Assembly: GCA_032622095.1 (NCBI GenBank)
Contig: CP136062.1
Location: forward strand, 225,820,578-225,884,577
Length of the DNA stretch: 64,000 nucleotides
DNA from: Siphonodentalium dalli
Lineage: Eukaryota > Mollusca > Scaphopoda > Gadilida > Siphonodentaliidae
Reading direction: 5' to 3'
A model generated the notes under the pieces. It ran no database searches and was not told the origin of the DNA. It saw only the letters and a program-made list of their open reading frames with translations. The position numbers and the translations under genes are program-made. Below are positions 10,578-22,554 of this stretch, one piece after another (within the stretch, counting starts at the first letter, position 1; each line of letters starts with the position of its first letter).

Positions 10578-11025
10578 CAAACCTGCAAAGAGTGTGATAT
10601 ATTATTGCAGAATGAGGTCCCCTAGGGTGAATTTAGTGACGCTAACCCGCTATGGAACCCCATTCTGATTAGGCCTTCAATCTGATCCTATAAGGTCTCC
10701 CATAGAAGTTGAGGCCCTCAACTTCTATGGGAGACCTTATAGGATCAGATTGAAGTTCCCCAGTTGAAGTTGGTGATGTTCACCCATGTGTCACCTCGAT
10801 TATCATTTTATCTTCTGCAAATTAAGGGGTACAAAATTTCCCAGAAAGGAAAAAGTAACCAAAAACTTGAGACTATATATACGTCCCAGAAGATGAGGCC
10901 TAAGCAGATTGAGGTCCACAGAGGGTGAATTTGGTGAAGCGAGCCCGCTTTGCGCGATATCATAATTAAATTCACACTTTGGGGACCTCATTCTGCACAC
11001 GACAGACACACTATTTGCAGGCTTG
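10578..11025. mobile_element. Double-hairpin MITE, copy 2
   Basis: It is bounded by CAAACCTGCAAAGAGTGTG and the inverted CACACTATTTGCAGGCTTG. It has the family's GCAGAATGAGGTCCC foldback near the left end and the matching one near 10900-11000. The left foldback is shortened. The centre contains an exact palindrome (10675-10755). The element sits in the presumed 3' UTR of gene 1. Confidence 0.8.
10675..10755. repeat. 81 bp perfect palindrome (40 bp arms, 1 nt centre)
   Basis: The left arm 10675-10714 begins CTTCAATCTGATCC and ends GAAGTTGAGG. The right arm 10716-10755 is its exact reverse complement, with a single C between them. Other copies of this MITE have only one version of the arm, so this is a copy-specific inverted duplication. 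Confidence 0.9.
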
Positions 11026-12314
11026 TTCGGCATGCGTCATAAGATTCATCTGGTGTTTCTGGAAACAGAATATTATATTGATATTATATCGACCCATAAT
11101 AGTATTGGCCCCATTACTGCAGACATGATCAGGTTACTACGAATCGGACATCTTTTTTGATTGGGACAAGGACCAGGTTACTATGGTTACTACGAATCGG
11201 ACATCTTGTTCGATTGGGGCAAGGACCAGTCTAAATGGCAAATTACAGTCCAAGCTTCTACGTCATTTTAATAACAGATATTGGTCTCAAAGTTGATAAA
11301 ATTGCTTAGGAAATGAACATTGCTATCTAACTGTGATATGTCATTGTTTCCCTGACTAGCATGTCTGTTGTTTTATAGACTGGACCCTGGTCAAAAACTA
11401 CGAAAATATGAAAACATAGCAACCTGATCCTCCAGCCCCACTATTGCCCCCCCCCCTCGCAGTATCCTAAACTGCATGGTTACACGTGCATTACAAAAAG
11501 CAGGTCATATATGCTTTCAAAAGTTGTTTGGTTGCCATATCAACCATTTAAAAAAACTTATTTCAATGTATATACTACAAGTTCATGTGGGGGGGGGGGG
11601 GGCAATGGCAATGCCAGTATTACAATCACAAACATGCCAGAACCGAACAGAGTGTTCATATCTTTGAAGAATGATAATTCTCCAAGCACTTTCACTACTC
11701 TGATATATTATTATTATTCTGATATATCAGATTATGGATGGACCAATCGAGATTAATGTATACTGGTGAAGGCTTGACATTGGTCAGTCAAACATCGTCA
11801 TATACACTTTCAGCTCAATCAAGTTGACAATGGCGAACGTTTGCAATGTTTCTAGAACTTGAATCTCTAATTATACTCAGTTTTGCTCCGCTTAAGCTCC
11901 AAATATAGAGGCTTCGGTGATATTCGCAGAGCTTGGGTCTCCTGCATCACTCATCCCTTTGAGAAAAAATATTTCTTATACTTTTCTAGATATTTGGAAA
12001 AAGACTTTCTAGGATGTAAGAAAATAGTTCTTATCTTTTCTAGATATTGAGAAAAAGACTTTCTAGGATTTAAGAAATTATTTCTTACTTTAAGAAAATA
12101 TAAGAAGAATAATTAATAAATTAATTAATTTTCCAAATATTAGAAAATTTGGTGTAACAAAATTTCTAGGTATAATCCTAAGATAATATTTCTTGTTTTA
12201 AGTTTTTTTTCTTCCCAAAATAAGAAAATCCTCTTTTTTAGGTAGTGTACCTGCTGCTCGTCGAATACAGTATCGATTCCCATAAAATTGCAAAATATAA
12301 TTTTTTTCGAATAT
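11026..12314. other. Intergenic, no gene seen
   Basis: It holds a ~58 bp near-duplicate (around 11132-11225, 'ggttactacgaatcggacatctt'), a C10 run near 11450 and a G14 run near 11589, and an AT-rich repeat (about 11950-12245) with repeated TTCTAGATATT and AAGACTTTCTAGGA motifs. Frames here lack coding character. Confidence 0.5.
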
Positions 12315-12318
12315 TTAA

Positions 12319-12795
12319 AGATGGTCTATCTCTTCTCGGAAAGATTTATATTAATTCCAGGGTATGAAATAATAGATATTGATCGAGGACACCCAGAAAG
12401 ATTTATATTAATTCCAGGGTATGAAATAATAGATATGGATCGAGGACACCCAGAAAGATTTATATTATTTCCAGGGTGTGAAATAATAGATATGGATCGA
12501 GGATACCTGTCCCGAAAAGGTTCTAACTTAATATCAATTTTATTTAGAATTCTTATGACATTCGTGGGACAGTTTTATTGGCTATTTTTAGAATAGATTT
12601 TCAGATCAGCTAACATATTTATCGCGAATTACGATAGAAATAAACCACTTTAGTATGCCTTTATATAGACAAATAATACACCACATATTCAGTTTTATCT
12701 GTATTTTATTTACAAAATAGCTATTTGTAGGCTTGAAATCGTATTTATAAAAAAAATATGCAGATGTACGAAGAAGAAGAAGAGATAGACCATCT
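12319..12795. mobile_element. TTAA-flanked TIR element with a 57 bp triplicate
   Basis: TTAA (12315-12318) then AGATGGTCTATCTCTTC. At the right, GAAGAGATAGACCATCT then TTAA (12796-12799). These are perfect 17 bp inverted termini with a TTAA target duplication, the pattern of the piggyBac/Kolobok group. Inside, 12337-12508 is three copies of a 57 bp unit. No transposase is present. Confidence 0.85.
12337..12508. repeat. 57 bp tandem repeat, 3 copies, frame-preserving
   Basis: Each unit would encode 19 residues (ERFILIPGYEIIDMDRGHP) in the + frame 12288-12596, and substitutions between copies keep the frame open. The frame has no recognised domain and lies inside a MITE-sized element, so it is probably not a gene. 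Confidence 0.75.
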
Positions 12796-12799
12796 TTAA

Positions 12800-13316
12800 T
12801 TATATTGGTGAATTATGTAAATTTGGTGTGAAACGATATCGCATAACCAGCCAATACGCCAAGGATTACATATCAAACAATATCTAATCGAGGTTTACGA
12901 TTAGATAGCGATTGGTATTAAATCTGAGTAACATTTGCTACGCGATGTTTGGATTGTATTTCAAAATGAGTTTCCTGAGTTAATCGAAATGTGTGGGTCA
13001 TTATATATATATTTTTTTTTTTTAGATTTAAAACCCATTCGCAGTTTTTCTTGTGCGATTGACTGCTTCAGCTTCAGCGTATTTTGCCGCCCAATAAATA
13101 ATATATGAGTTGAATGAGTGCCTTTCATGTGGGTTATGTGTTTTGTATAAATGAGTGTGTTGAATGAGTGCCTTTCGTGTGGGTTATGTGTTTTGTATAA
13201 ATGGGTGTTTTGTATGAGTGTGATTTTGGTAAGTGTGCATTTACATGTAGATGAATATTTTTTATACATATTTTATATTTATATATATAATATACCGCTG
13301 TTTCATTATTTGCGTT
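12800..13316. other. Intergenic AT-rich stretch
   Basis: No gene was seen. A ~50 bp direct duplication (13106-13205) contains TTGAATGAGTGCCTTTC and GGGTTATGTGTTTTGTATAA. Otherwise it is simple AT-rich sequence, including a T13 tract near 13010. Confidence 0.5.
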
Positions 13317-13905
13317 TGTGATTTAAAGTAAAGGCTATGTGATTTAAAGTAAAGGCTATGTGATTTAAAGTAAAGGCTATGTGATTTAGAGTAAAGGCTA
13401 TGTGATTTAATGTAAAGGCTATGTGATTTAAAGTAAAGGCTATGTGATTTAATGTAAAGGCTATGTGATTTAATGTAAAGGCTATGTGATTTAATGTAAA
13501 GGCTATGTGATTTAAAGTAAAGGCTGTTTGATTTAAAGTAAAGGATATGTGATTTAAAGTAAAGGCTATGTGATTTAAAGTAAAGGCTATGTGATTTAAT
13601 GTAAAGGCTATGTGATTTAATGTAAAGGCTATGTGATTTAAAGTAAAGGCTATGTGATTTAAAGTAAAGGCTATGTGATTTAATGTAAAGGCTATGTGAT
13701 TTAAAGTAAAGGCTATGTGATTTAAAGTAAAGCCTATGTGATTTAAAGTAAAGGCTATGTGATTTAAAGTAAAGGCTATGTGATTTAAAGTAAAGGCTAT
13801 GTGATTTAAAGTAAAGGCTATGTGATTTAATGTAAAGGCTATGTGATTTAATGTAAAGGATATGTGATTTAAAGTAAAGGCTATGTGATTTAATGTAAAG
13901 GCTAT
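13317..13905. repeat. 21 bp minisatellite, 28 copies
   Basis: The unit is GTGATTTAAAGTAAAGGCTAT. The commonest variant replaces AAAG by AATG and appears in blocks. Rare variants include TTGTTTG near 13525 and GATATG near 13546. It ends 35 bp before the TTAA that bounds the next element. Confidence 0.97.
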
Positions 13906-13940
13906 ACTTTCAATGTGGTGAAAGTATCACCGATATTTAA

Positions 13941-15453
13941 AGGCCCACTTTATGTTCGAATCCCAAGATCGCTTTATGTACAACATGTTCTATACCATAT
14001 ATCATTTAAAAGAGAAAGCTCCATATAACATCACATTATGTACAACATGTTCTATATTATATATCATTTAAAAGAGAAAGCTCCATATAACATCACATTA
14101 TGTACAAGATGTTCTATATTATATATCATTTAAAAGAGAAAGCTCCATAACATCACATTATGTACAACATGTTCTATATCATATATCATTTAAAAGAGAA
14201 AGCTCCATAACATCACATTATGTACAACATGTTCTATATTATATATCATTTAAAGAGAAAGCTCCATATAACATCACATTATGTACAACATGTTCTATAT
14301 CATATATCATTTAAAAGAGAAAGCTCAATATATCATTTAAAGAGAAAGCTCCATATAACATCACATTATGTACAAGATGTTCTATATTATATATCATTTA
14401 AAAGAGAAAGCTCCATAACATCACATTATGTACAACATGTTCTATATTATATATCATTTAAAAGAGACAGCTCCATAACATCACATTATGTACACCATAT
14501 TCTATATTATATATCATTTAAAAGAGAAAGCTCCATAACATCACATTATGTACAACATGTTCTATATTATATATCATTTTAAAGAGAAAGCTCCATATAA
14601 CATCACATTATGTACAAGATGTTCTATATTATATATCATTTAAAAGAGAAAGCTCCATAACATCACATTATACACAACGTGTTCTATATTATATATCATT
14701 TAACAGAGAAAGCTCCATAACATCACATTATATACAACATGTTCTATATTATATATCATTTAAAAGAGAAAGCTCCATATAACATCACATTATATACAAC
14801 ATGTTCTATATTATATATCATTTAAAAGAGAAAGCTCCATAACATCACATTATGTACAACATGTTCTATATTATATATCATTTAAAAGAGACAGCGCCAT
14901 AACATCACATTATGTACAACATGTTCTATATTATATATCATTTAAAAGAGAAAGCTCCATAACATTGCATTATGTACAACATGTTCTATATTATATATCA
15001 TTTAAAAGAGAAAGCTCCATAACATTGCATTATGAACTTATCCGGTTGAATAAACAGTGGGCGTGTTATTTTGTCGATATACCGACGTGTGTTCTCAGTG
15101 ATTCTGTGCTTGATTTTGAGCTGCTCTGTACTGCCAGTCTACTATTCTTGGTGGACGGGGAATAACTCTAAATCCTAATTTTGATTTCTTTATTCATTTT
15201 GGTTAAATTAAGGGGGAGTCTTGGGGTGAATCTGAGAATGTCTTAACACTTGGACTTGGTTACACTCCTAGGCCACAGTTTTTCTGTATCCCGGTGGAAC
15301 ATATATATATATTTTTGGGTTTTATTACATGCCAAAAATAGTCAATAACACTGACTCTGTATATAAATAATCGGGAACTCAAACATTAAGTGGACCTTTA
15401 ATAACACAGACTCTGTATGCGAATAATCGGGGACTCAAACATTAAGTGGGCCT
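13941..15453. mobile_element. TTAA-flanked TIR element enclosing a 60 bp minisatellite
   Basis: TTAA (13937-13940) is followed by AGGCCCACTTTATGTTCGAA. At the right, the inverted form (ACTCAAACATTAAGTGGGCC then T) is followed by TTAA (15454-15457). The termini pair over about 24 bp. A second, slightly different right terminus ends at 15397 before another TTAA, so the right end is duplicated in tandem (~57 bp). Most of the interior is a 60 bp array. An isolated terminus of the same family lies at 4161-4180. Confidence 0.8.
13975..15035. repeat. 60-62 bp minisatellite, about 17 copies
   Basis: The unit runs ATCACATTATGTACAACATG, TTCTATATTATATATCATTT, AAAAGAGAAAGCTCCATAAC. A 62 bp form has CCATATAAC. 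A shortened unit lies near 14325. It lies entirely between the inverted termini at 13941 and 15453. Open frames are repeat artefacts. Confidence 0.95.
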
Positions 15454-15457
15454 TTAA

Positions 15458-15864
15458 TGAACGTGTAGCACCTTCCTAGACCGTGCTATGAATCTATACT
15501 CGTATAGCATACACTAGAGACATTTCGCAAAATCATGATTACGATTACGTTTATGGACAATATCCTGCCAGTATACAGCCGAAAATTCGATATTTGCGCA
15601 CGGGGGTTCTTATGTGAGACGAAATATACACTATACAGTTTAATTATGACGGCGGCGTGAAGAGATACACAAAATTTTGGTGGAAAGTTCAATCTCACTT
15701 TATTTTATATTATGAGCGGTTCTGAGCAAAGAAGATGTGAAGAAAATTAAACGCATAAGAGATAACACACGTGAAAGAAAATTGTGAGTGTTTGCATTGA
15801 CAGAAAAGAAGCAATTGTAACATTTTCCTAGACAAAATTGTTATCACCCATTGTCGATTCAACA
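15458..15864. other. Upstream region of the LINE ORF1
   Basis: No separate gene was seen. From about 15640 the sequence is A-rich and continuous in style with the ORF1 downstream, so it probably holds the LINE 5' UTR. The exact 5' end cannot be placed. Confidence 0.4.
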
Positions 15865-16747
15865 ATGGCAGACAAAAAACGCAATACTCCAATGAGCTCT
15901 ACCTCGAGTGCGGATGACAGTTTGCCATCGGAGCTAGATAAGGTCTCTTCTAAAAACAAAAAGACTGTAAATGTTCCTCCAAAAAAACAGAAACTCGTGA
16001 CAAATGGAAGTGGTCAAACTCAACAAACAATACAATTCGGTCCTGAAAAAACGAAAAATGGAAACCAACTTGATAAAATACTAGAGGAAATAAACTCTAT
16101 GAACACAAAATTGGAAGCACCTGAATAAACAATTAATGCCTTTGGTGAAGACTGAAGATCTGGACAAAAAGTTGGAGAAAATGAAAATTGACTTTGACAA
16201 AAAAGTAGAAAATGTAAATGAAGAATTCAAAGGAAAGATGTTTGATGTAGAAACAAGAATGGACAATATGGACAAGACAATTATTGAACTGAAAGATGAT
16301 TCTGTAAAAAAAGATATAACTATAAACAATATTACCCAAGAAAACACCAAACTACATGAAAAGCTAAACAGACTCGAACAACAAACACGCAAAGATAGTA
16401 TAAGGATATATGGTATTGGGAATGACAAGAAGGGGGAAACAGCTGATGAATGTGAGTCAGAAGTTATAAAAATTATGCAGAATAACCTGAAATTAAGTAT
16501 AAACAAAGAGGACATAAGCATTGCCCACAGACTCGGGCCATATGTCAATACTCAAAACAGAGGCATCATTTGTCAATTTGTTACAAGGAGAACAAAGAAT
16601 CTTGTAATTCAGACCAGGAGACAACTGAAAGGACAAAAAATTGTGATAAAAGAGGATCTGACAGAAATAAACAGCAAGCTCATTAAAAAAGCAAAAGAAA
16701 CAGAGGGGTGGAAGACTCATGGAGTTACAATGGCAAACTGTTCTTAA
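15865..16747 (+). pseudogene. LINE ORF1 (L1-ORF1p-like RNA-binding protein), one frameshift
   Basis: Reading starts at ATG 15865 (MADKKRNTPMSS), runs through a lysine-rich basic N-terminus and enters a helical segment. It is stopped at 16126-16128 and continues in another frame from about 16115 (HLNKQLMPLVKTEDLDKKLE), which indicates a one-base frameshift. The second part has a charged coiled coil (16160-16390) and then the conserved pattern RKDSIRIYGIG, ISIAHRLGPY, RGIICQFVTRRTKNLV and LKGQKIVIKEDLT. This is the RRM plus C-terminal domain layout of the L1 ORF1p/transposase_22 type. Such proteins coat LINE RNA and act as chaperones. Total length is about 294 codons, near the usual size. No ORF2 (endonuclease/RT) follows in the next 5 kb. 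Confidence 0.8.
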
Positions 16748-17289
16748 AATACACAGGCAGTCAACAGAAGAAGATTATTAATACTTGTTCTGACATATAA
16801 ATGTTATATAATTATTGCAGGCCAAAGGCATGGCCAATCTTTGCATAATTATGTATGTATATATATTATTATCTTTAAGACAATCTTTGCATAATAATGT
16901 ATGTATATATATTGTTATCTTTCATTAAGACATGTACATTGCTCAACATATCAAGCTACTGAAAAAGAGCAGTTCTTTAAAACTACATTAACCATTATGA
17001 ATGAAACATGCAACCTGAAGAAGACTAGCAAATTATAAATCAAAGGGATATACCAGCTAGCACCAAAATATGGAACTATGACATATTCCGAATCTAATAT
17101 AGTATAACCAAAATGATGACTTATAAAATTTATGCTTAGATATACTATTTAACAAATCATAATATATGCAGTAATCTTTTTACTATTCCAAAGAATCAAC
17201 ATATTTGGAATATGAAATTCAAAGGTTAATAAAATATACCAGTTATCTATTTGTCTCAAGCTATGTTTTGTCTTGAATCAAGTGATAAA
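16748..17289. other. AT-rich region after ORF1
   Basis: No coding frame was seen. It contains a ~60 bp direct repeat (near 16836 and 16886: 'caatctttgcataat' plus GTATGTATATATAT). It leads into the higher-order repeat array without a visible boundary. Confidence 0.45.
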
Positions 17290-20200
17290 CTGGTATATAT
17301 ATATTGGCTGAACAAATTATATGCAGTAATCTATTTATTATTCTAAAGACTCCACATATTATTTGGTATATGAAACTCAATACCTATTTATGTGCACACA
17401 ATTGGTACAATATGTGTACAGACAATTGATACATCATATGAAAATAATGGCTATTTGTATGCAAACATTTGATATATTATCTGTTATATGTCACCTGCTG
17501 ACTAAAATAAAATATTGTTGTGTACTACTTGTCCTGATCCATATAATGTCTTGGAGCAAGTGGTATATTAATATATCTTTCACTGATTAAATTGAAATAT
17601 ATGCAGTGACCTTTTCAATATCCAAAATATCTCACATAGTATGTGATATATGAAAATTAATGGAATATTATGTTTACAACCAATTTATACATTATATGAA
17701 ATCTAAGGGCTATTTATGTACAAACATTTGGTACATTAATTGCTATATGCCACCTGCTGGCTAAAAATAAACATTATTACACATTATCTGTACAAATAGT
17801 GTGTACATTATATGAAATTTAATAGCTATTTATGTGCAGACATTTGGTACTTTATTTGTTAAATGACACCTGCTGGCTAAAAATTAAATATGCCTGTATT
17901 CTACCTGTTATAATCCATATATATGCAGTGATCTTTTCATTATCCAAATTATCCCACATATGTGATATGAGATTTAATGGCTATTTGTGTACAAACAATT
18001 GGTACATTATATGGAACTCAATTACTAGGTACACACATTTAGTACCTTATTTGTTATATGCCACCTGTTGGCTAAAATAACATGATTATTCATTATCTGT
18101 ACAAACAATTTGTACATTATATGAAATTTATTAGCTATTTATGTGCAGACATCTGGTACATTATTTGTTATATGACACCTGCTGGCTAAATATAAAATAT
18201 TATCGTGTGCTGCTTGTTATAATCCATATATTGGCTTGGAGCAAGTGCCATACTGATATATTCATATAACTGAATAAATTAAACTATATCCAAAAGATTC
18301 CACATTCCACAGTTGCCTTTTCATTATCATAAACTCTACATACTAAATGGTATATGAAATGAAATGTTTATGTGCACACATTTGGTATTTTGTTTGTGTT
18401 ATATGCCACCTCCTTGCTAAAAATAAAATTTGTTTGTGTGCTGCTTGACCCAATCCATAAACTGGCTTGGAACAAGTTGTATACTAATATATTTATTGAC
18501 TGAATAAATTAAACTATATGCAATGTTATTTCACTATCCAAAAGATAGCACATAACATCTGGTCCATGAAACAATTGGTACATTATATGGAACTTAATGT
18601 CTATGTACACACATTTGGTACCTTATTTGTTATATGCCACCTGCTGGCAAAAATTACATGATTATACATTATCTGTACAAACAATTTGTACATTATATGA
18701 AATTTAATAGCTAATTATGTGCAAACAGCTAGTACATTATTAATTGTATGACACCTGCTGGCTAAATATAAAATATTATTGCATGCTGCTTGTTATAATC
18801 CATATATTGGCTTGGAACAAGTGGCATACTGATATATTCATATAACTGAATAAATTAAACTATATCCAAAAGATTCCACATTCCACAGTTGCCTTTTCAT
18901 TATCATAAACTCTACATACTAAATGGTATATGAAATGAAATGCTTATGTGCACACATTTGGTATTTTGTTTGTGTTATATGCCACCTGCTTGCTTAAAAT
19001 TAAATATGTTTGTGTGCTGCTTGACCCAATCCATAAACTGGTTTGGAACAAGTTGTATACTAATATATTTATTGACTGAATAAATTAAACTATATGCAAT
19101 GTTATTTCACTATCCAAAAGATAGCACATAACATCTGGTCCATGAAACAATTGGTACATTATATGGAACTTAATGTCTATGTACACACATTTGGTACCTT
19201 ATTTGTTATATGCCACCTGCTGGCAAAAATTACATGATTATACATTATCTGTACAAACAATTTGTACATTATATGAAATTTAATAGCTAATTATGTGCAA
19301 ACAGCTAGTACATTATTAATTGTATGACACCTGCTGGCTAAATAAAAAATATTATTGCATGCTGCTTGTTATAATCCATATATTGGCTTGGAACAAGTGG
19401 CATACTAATATATTCATATAACTGACTAAATTAAACTATATCCAAAAGATTTCACATTATTTGTGATTTGAAATTTAATGAACAAATGAAATTACATGCA
19501 GTTGCCTTTTCATTATCATAGGCTCTAAATACTAATTGGTATATGTAATGTAATGCTTATTTATGTGCACACATTTGGTATATTGTTTATTACATGCCAC
19601 CTGCTGGCTAAAAACAAAATATGTTTGTATGCTGCTTGTCCTAATCCACAAACTGGCTTGGAACAAGTTGTATACTAGTATATTTATTGACTGAATAAAT
19701 TAAACTATATGCAATATTATTTCACTATCCAAAAGATTACACATAACATCTGGTCTATGGAACAATTAGTACATTATATGGAACTTAATGACTATGTACA
19801 TACAGTTGATACCTTATTTATCATATGGCACCTGCTGGCTAAAATAACAGGACAATACATTATCTGTACAAACAATTTGCGCATTATATGAAATTTAATA
19901 GCTATTTATGTGCAAACATCTGGTATATTATTTGTCACATGACACCTGCTGGCTAAATATAAAATATTATTGCATGCTGCTTGTTATAATCCATATATTG
20001 GCTTGGAACAAGTGTCATACTGATATATTCATATAACTGAATAAATTAAACTATATCCAAAAGATTCCACATAATTTGTGATTTGAAATTTAATGAACAA
20101 ATTAAATTATATGCAGTTGCCTTTTCATTATCATAAGTTCTACCTACTAATTGGTATATGAAATGTAATGCTTATTTATGTGCACACATATGGTATGTTG

Positions 20201-21090
20201 TGTGTTATATGCCACCTGCTTGCTAAAAATAAAACATGTTTGTATGCTGCTTGTCCCAATCCATAAACTGGCTTGGAACAAGTTGTATACTGGTATATTT
20301 ATTGACTGAATAAATTAAGCTATAAATGTTATTTCACTATCCAAAATATTCCACATAACATCTGATCTATGAAACAATTGGTACATTATATGGAACTTAA
20401 TGTCTATGAACACACATTTGGTACCGTATTTGTTATATGCCACCTGCTGGCTAAAATAACATGATTATACATTATCTGTACAAACAATTTGTACATTATA
20501 TGAAATGTAATATCTATTTATGTGCAAACATCTGGTACATTATTTGTTATATGACACCTGCTGGCTAAATATAAAATATTATTGTATACTACTTGTTATA
20601 ATCCATATATTGGCTTGGAACAAGTGGCATACTAATATATTCATATAACTGAATAAATTAAACTATATTCAAAAGATTCCACATTATTTGTGATTTGAAA
20701 TTTAATGAACAAATTAATTTATATGCAGTTGCCTTCTCATTATCATAGGCTCTACATACTCATTGGTATATGAAACGTAATGCTTATTTATGTGCACACA
20801 TTTGGTATATTGTTTGCTATATGCCACCTGCTGGCTAAAAATAAAATATGTTTGTATGCTGCTTGTCCTAATCCATAAACTAGCTTGGAACAAGTTGTAT
20901 ACTAGTATATTTATTGACTGAATAAATTAAACTATATGCAATGTTATTTCACTATCCTAAAGATTCCACATAATATCTGGTCTACAAAACTTAATAGCAA
21001 TATATGTATAAACATTTGGTACATTGTCTGTTCAAATTATCAGAACATTGTTTGTTTTAATGCCACCTGCTGCTGAAATAAAATAATCCT
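17290..21090. repeat. Higher-order tandem repeat (about 575-617 bp unit, three subunits)
   Basis: The landmark CACCTGCTGGCTAAA recurs about 19 times with spacings cycling roughly 115, 230-270 and 230 bp. The full period is about 577 bp in the left copies and about 615 bp from 19.3 kb rightward, owing to a ~38 bp insertion (GTGATTTGAAATTTAATGAA). Each unit also has two variants of GCTTGTTATAATCCATATAT / GCTTGACCCAATCCATAAAC followed by GGCTTGGAACAAGT. The edges decay gradually. Confidence 0.9.
17749..21075 (-). promoter_or_regulatory. Array of CTCF-core-like motifs
   Basis: On the minus strand the landmark reads GCCAGCAGGTGGC, which fits the CTCF core CCASYAGRKGGC. Exact copies start near 17749, 18636, 19212, 19595, 20438 and 20822. 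About a dozen others have one to three changes, usually GTGTC for GTGGC. The + strand also contains the E-box CACCTG. CTCF binding is inference from the motif. Confidence 0.35.
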
Positions 21091-22550
21091 GTACAGTAAT
21101 TATCTTGAACCATTGTTGGCACGGAATAGGTGGTTTACTAGTGTATTTATTGACTGAACTAATATTAAAGTACTACAGTCAATATGTTGGCAAATGGAAT
21201 TCTATTTAGTAATCTTCATAATATAATCAAATTTATGGCTAATTAAATAGAACAAGGTATTATACTACTTCTTATAAGTCACTTGTTGACTAATTAAAAT
21301 TAACTTTATGTAGTCATCTTCTTACAACAAGCTAATTAATGGTTAAGTGATTTCAAATACCCTTGAAATGTATTTATAAAAAGCTACTTAATGAAGATTG
21401 ATGGCCAAGAATAGTTATAATAGTATTCATGCATTTCACATAACAATATTGGCATCATATTCTAAAAAACAAAAACAAATACAAAAAAAAACAAAACAAA
21501 ATTTTTGTAATATTTGTTTTTTATTTTTTTTATTTTTTTGTTTATAAGATTAGTCTTTACAAACTCACAGTAATGCACCCCTTAACTCACACCAAAAAAA
21601 AGGATCACACATACATCAGTAACCACTAACCTCCTAGGAACATTAAGAATATCTTAGTAAATGTCTGCATCAATGAATTGCCTTAATGTATAATCACCCC
21701 CTCCCCCATAACACAATAACTAAATAATTGGATATAGTAAACCACTATACAAGATGAATATGGACAAATGTAAACCTTATTAATCGTAAAACTTTAGATA
21801 GCCAATTATTTAATGTCCATTTTGAACCAATCTTGGTCCACCCTACTATATAATATTGAACAAAGTCAATTATGATTCCCCCACCCCATCAAACATTTCC
21901 AGGCAATTAACCACAAAAGTTCCACCTACTGATAAGTAATAATTAAAATCTGAAACCCCTTATTACTCTTAAATAATAATATAACCTAACCAGGCCTACC
22001 CGAACTAAGTATAAACCCCCCCCCCCCCCATCCATCAGGGACGTGGGGGGGGGGGGTGGGCACACGGACATGCCGTACATGGATATTGCATAACGCTATA
22101 TGAACTTACTGATCCGACTGCAAATCATCACAATAAATCTATCTCAAAATTGACAACTATAACTCTCTGTGTGTCCCTTTTCTGTAAAAACTGGCAGCAA
22201 TATAACAAAATGAGAACATCCAGCACCCGTGAAAATTGTCCTCGAAATTGTCGCTGTTAATAAACACAGAGAATTCACTGCATGGCCAAAAAAACCAGAC
22301 ACACTCATGCCATACGCATCGAACGCACGAAATTCTCGGCTCTCTGTGGCTCAATATAAATGTCGAACACTCGGACAGAGGTCAGGCTACCTCATTGGAT
22401 ACCTGTCCAATTGACCCACTTACGCTAAATAACGCAGACAAAGACGGGATAAAGCAGTCAATCGCTTTGGGTCCGCAAGATCGACCAGATACAACGACCT
22501 GCGTGTATAAGAACAATTTACAGACGGAGTGTAACAGTCCTCTGTTTATT
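21091..22550. other. AT-rich region without recognised genes
   Basis: It contains A/C-rich and T-rich tracts (21460-21540) and a C13 run followed within 30 bp by a G13 run (22017-22056) that could pair. The stretch 22080-22550 is less AT-rich and has short frames on both strands that are not recognised. Confidence 0.45.
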
Positions 22551-22554
22551 TTAA

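Noticed and set aside
13950-13970. tRNA T-arm-like GTTCGAATCCC
   Set aside because: It is part of the terminal inverted repeat of the TTAA element. No acceptor, D or anticodon arms are nearby.
17290-21090. LINE ORF2 remnant downstream of ORF1
   Set aside because: No endonuclease or RT motif was seen in any frame. The sequence is explained by the higher-order repeat.
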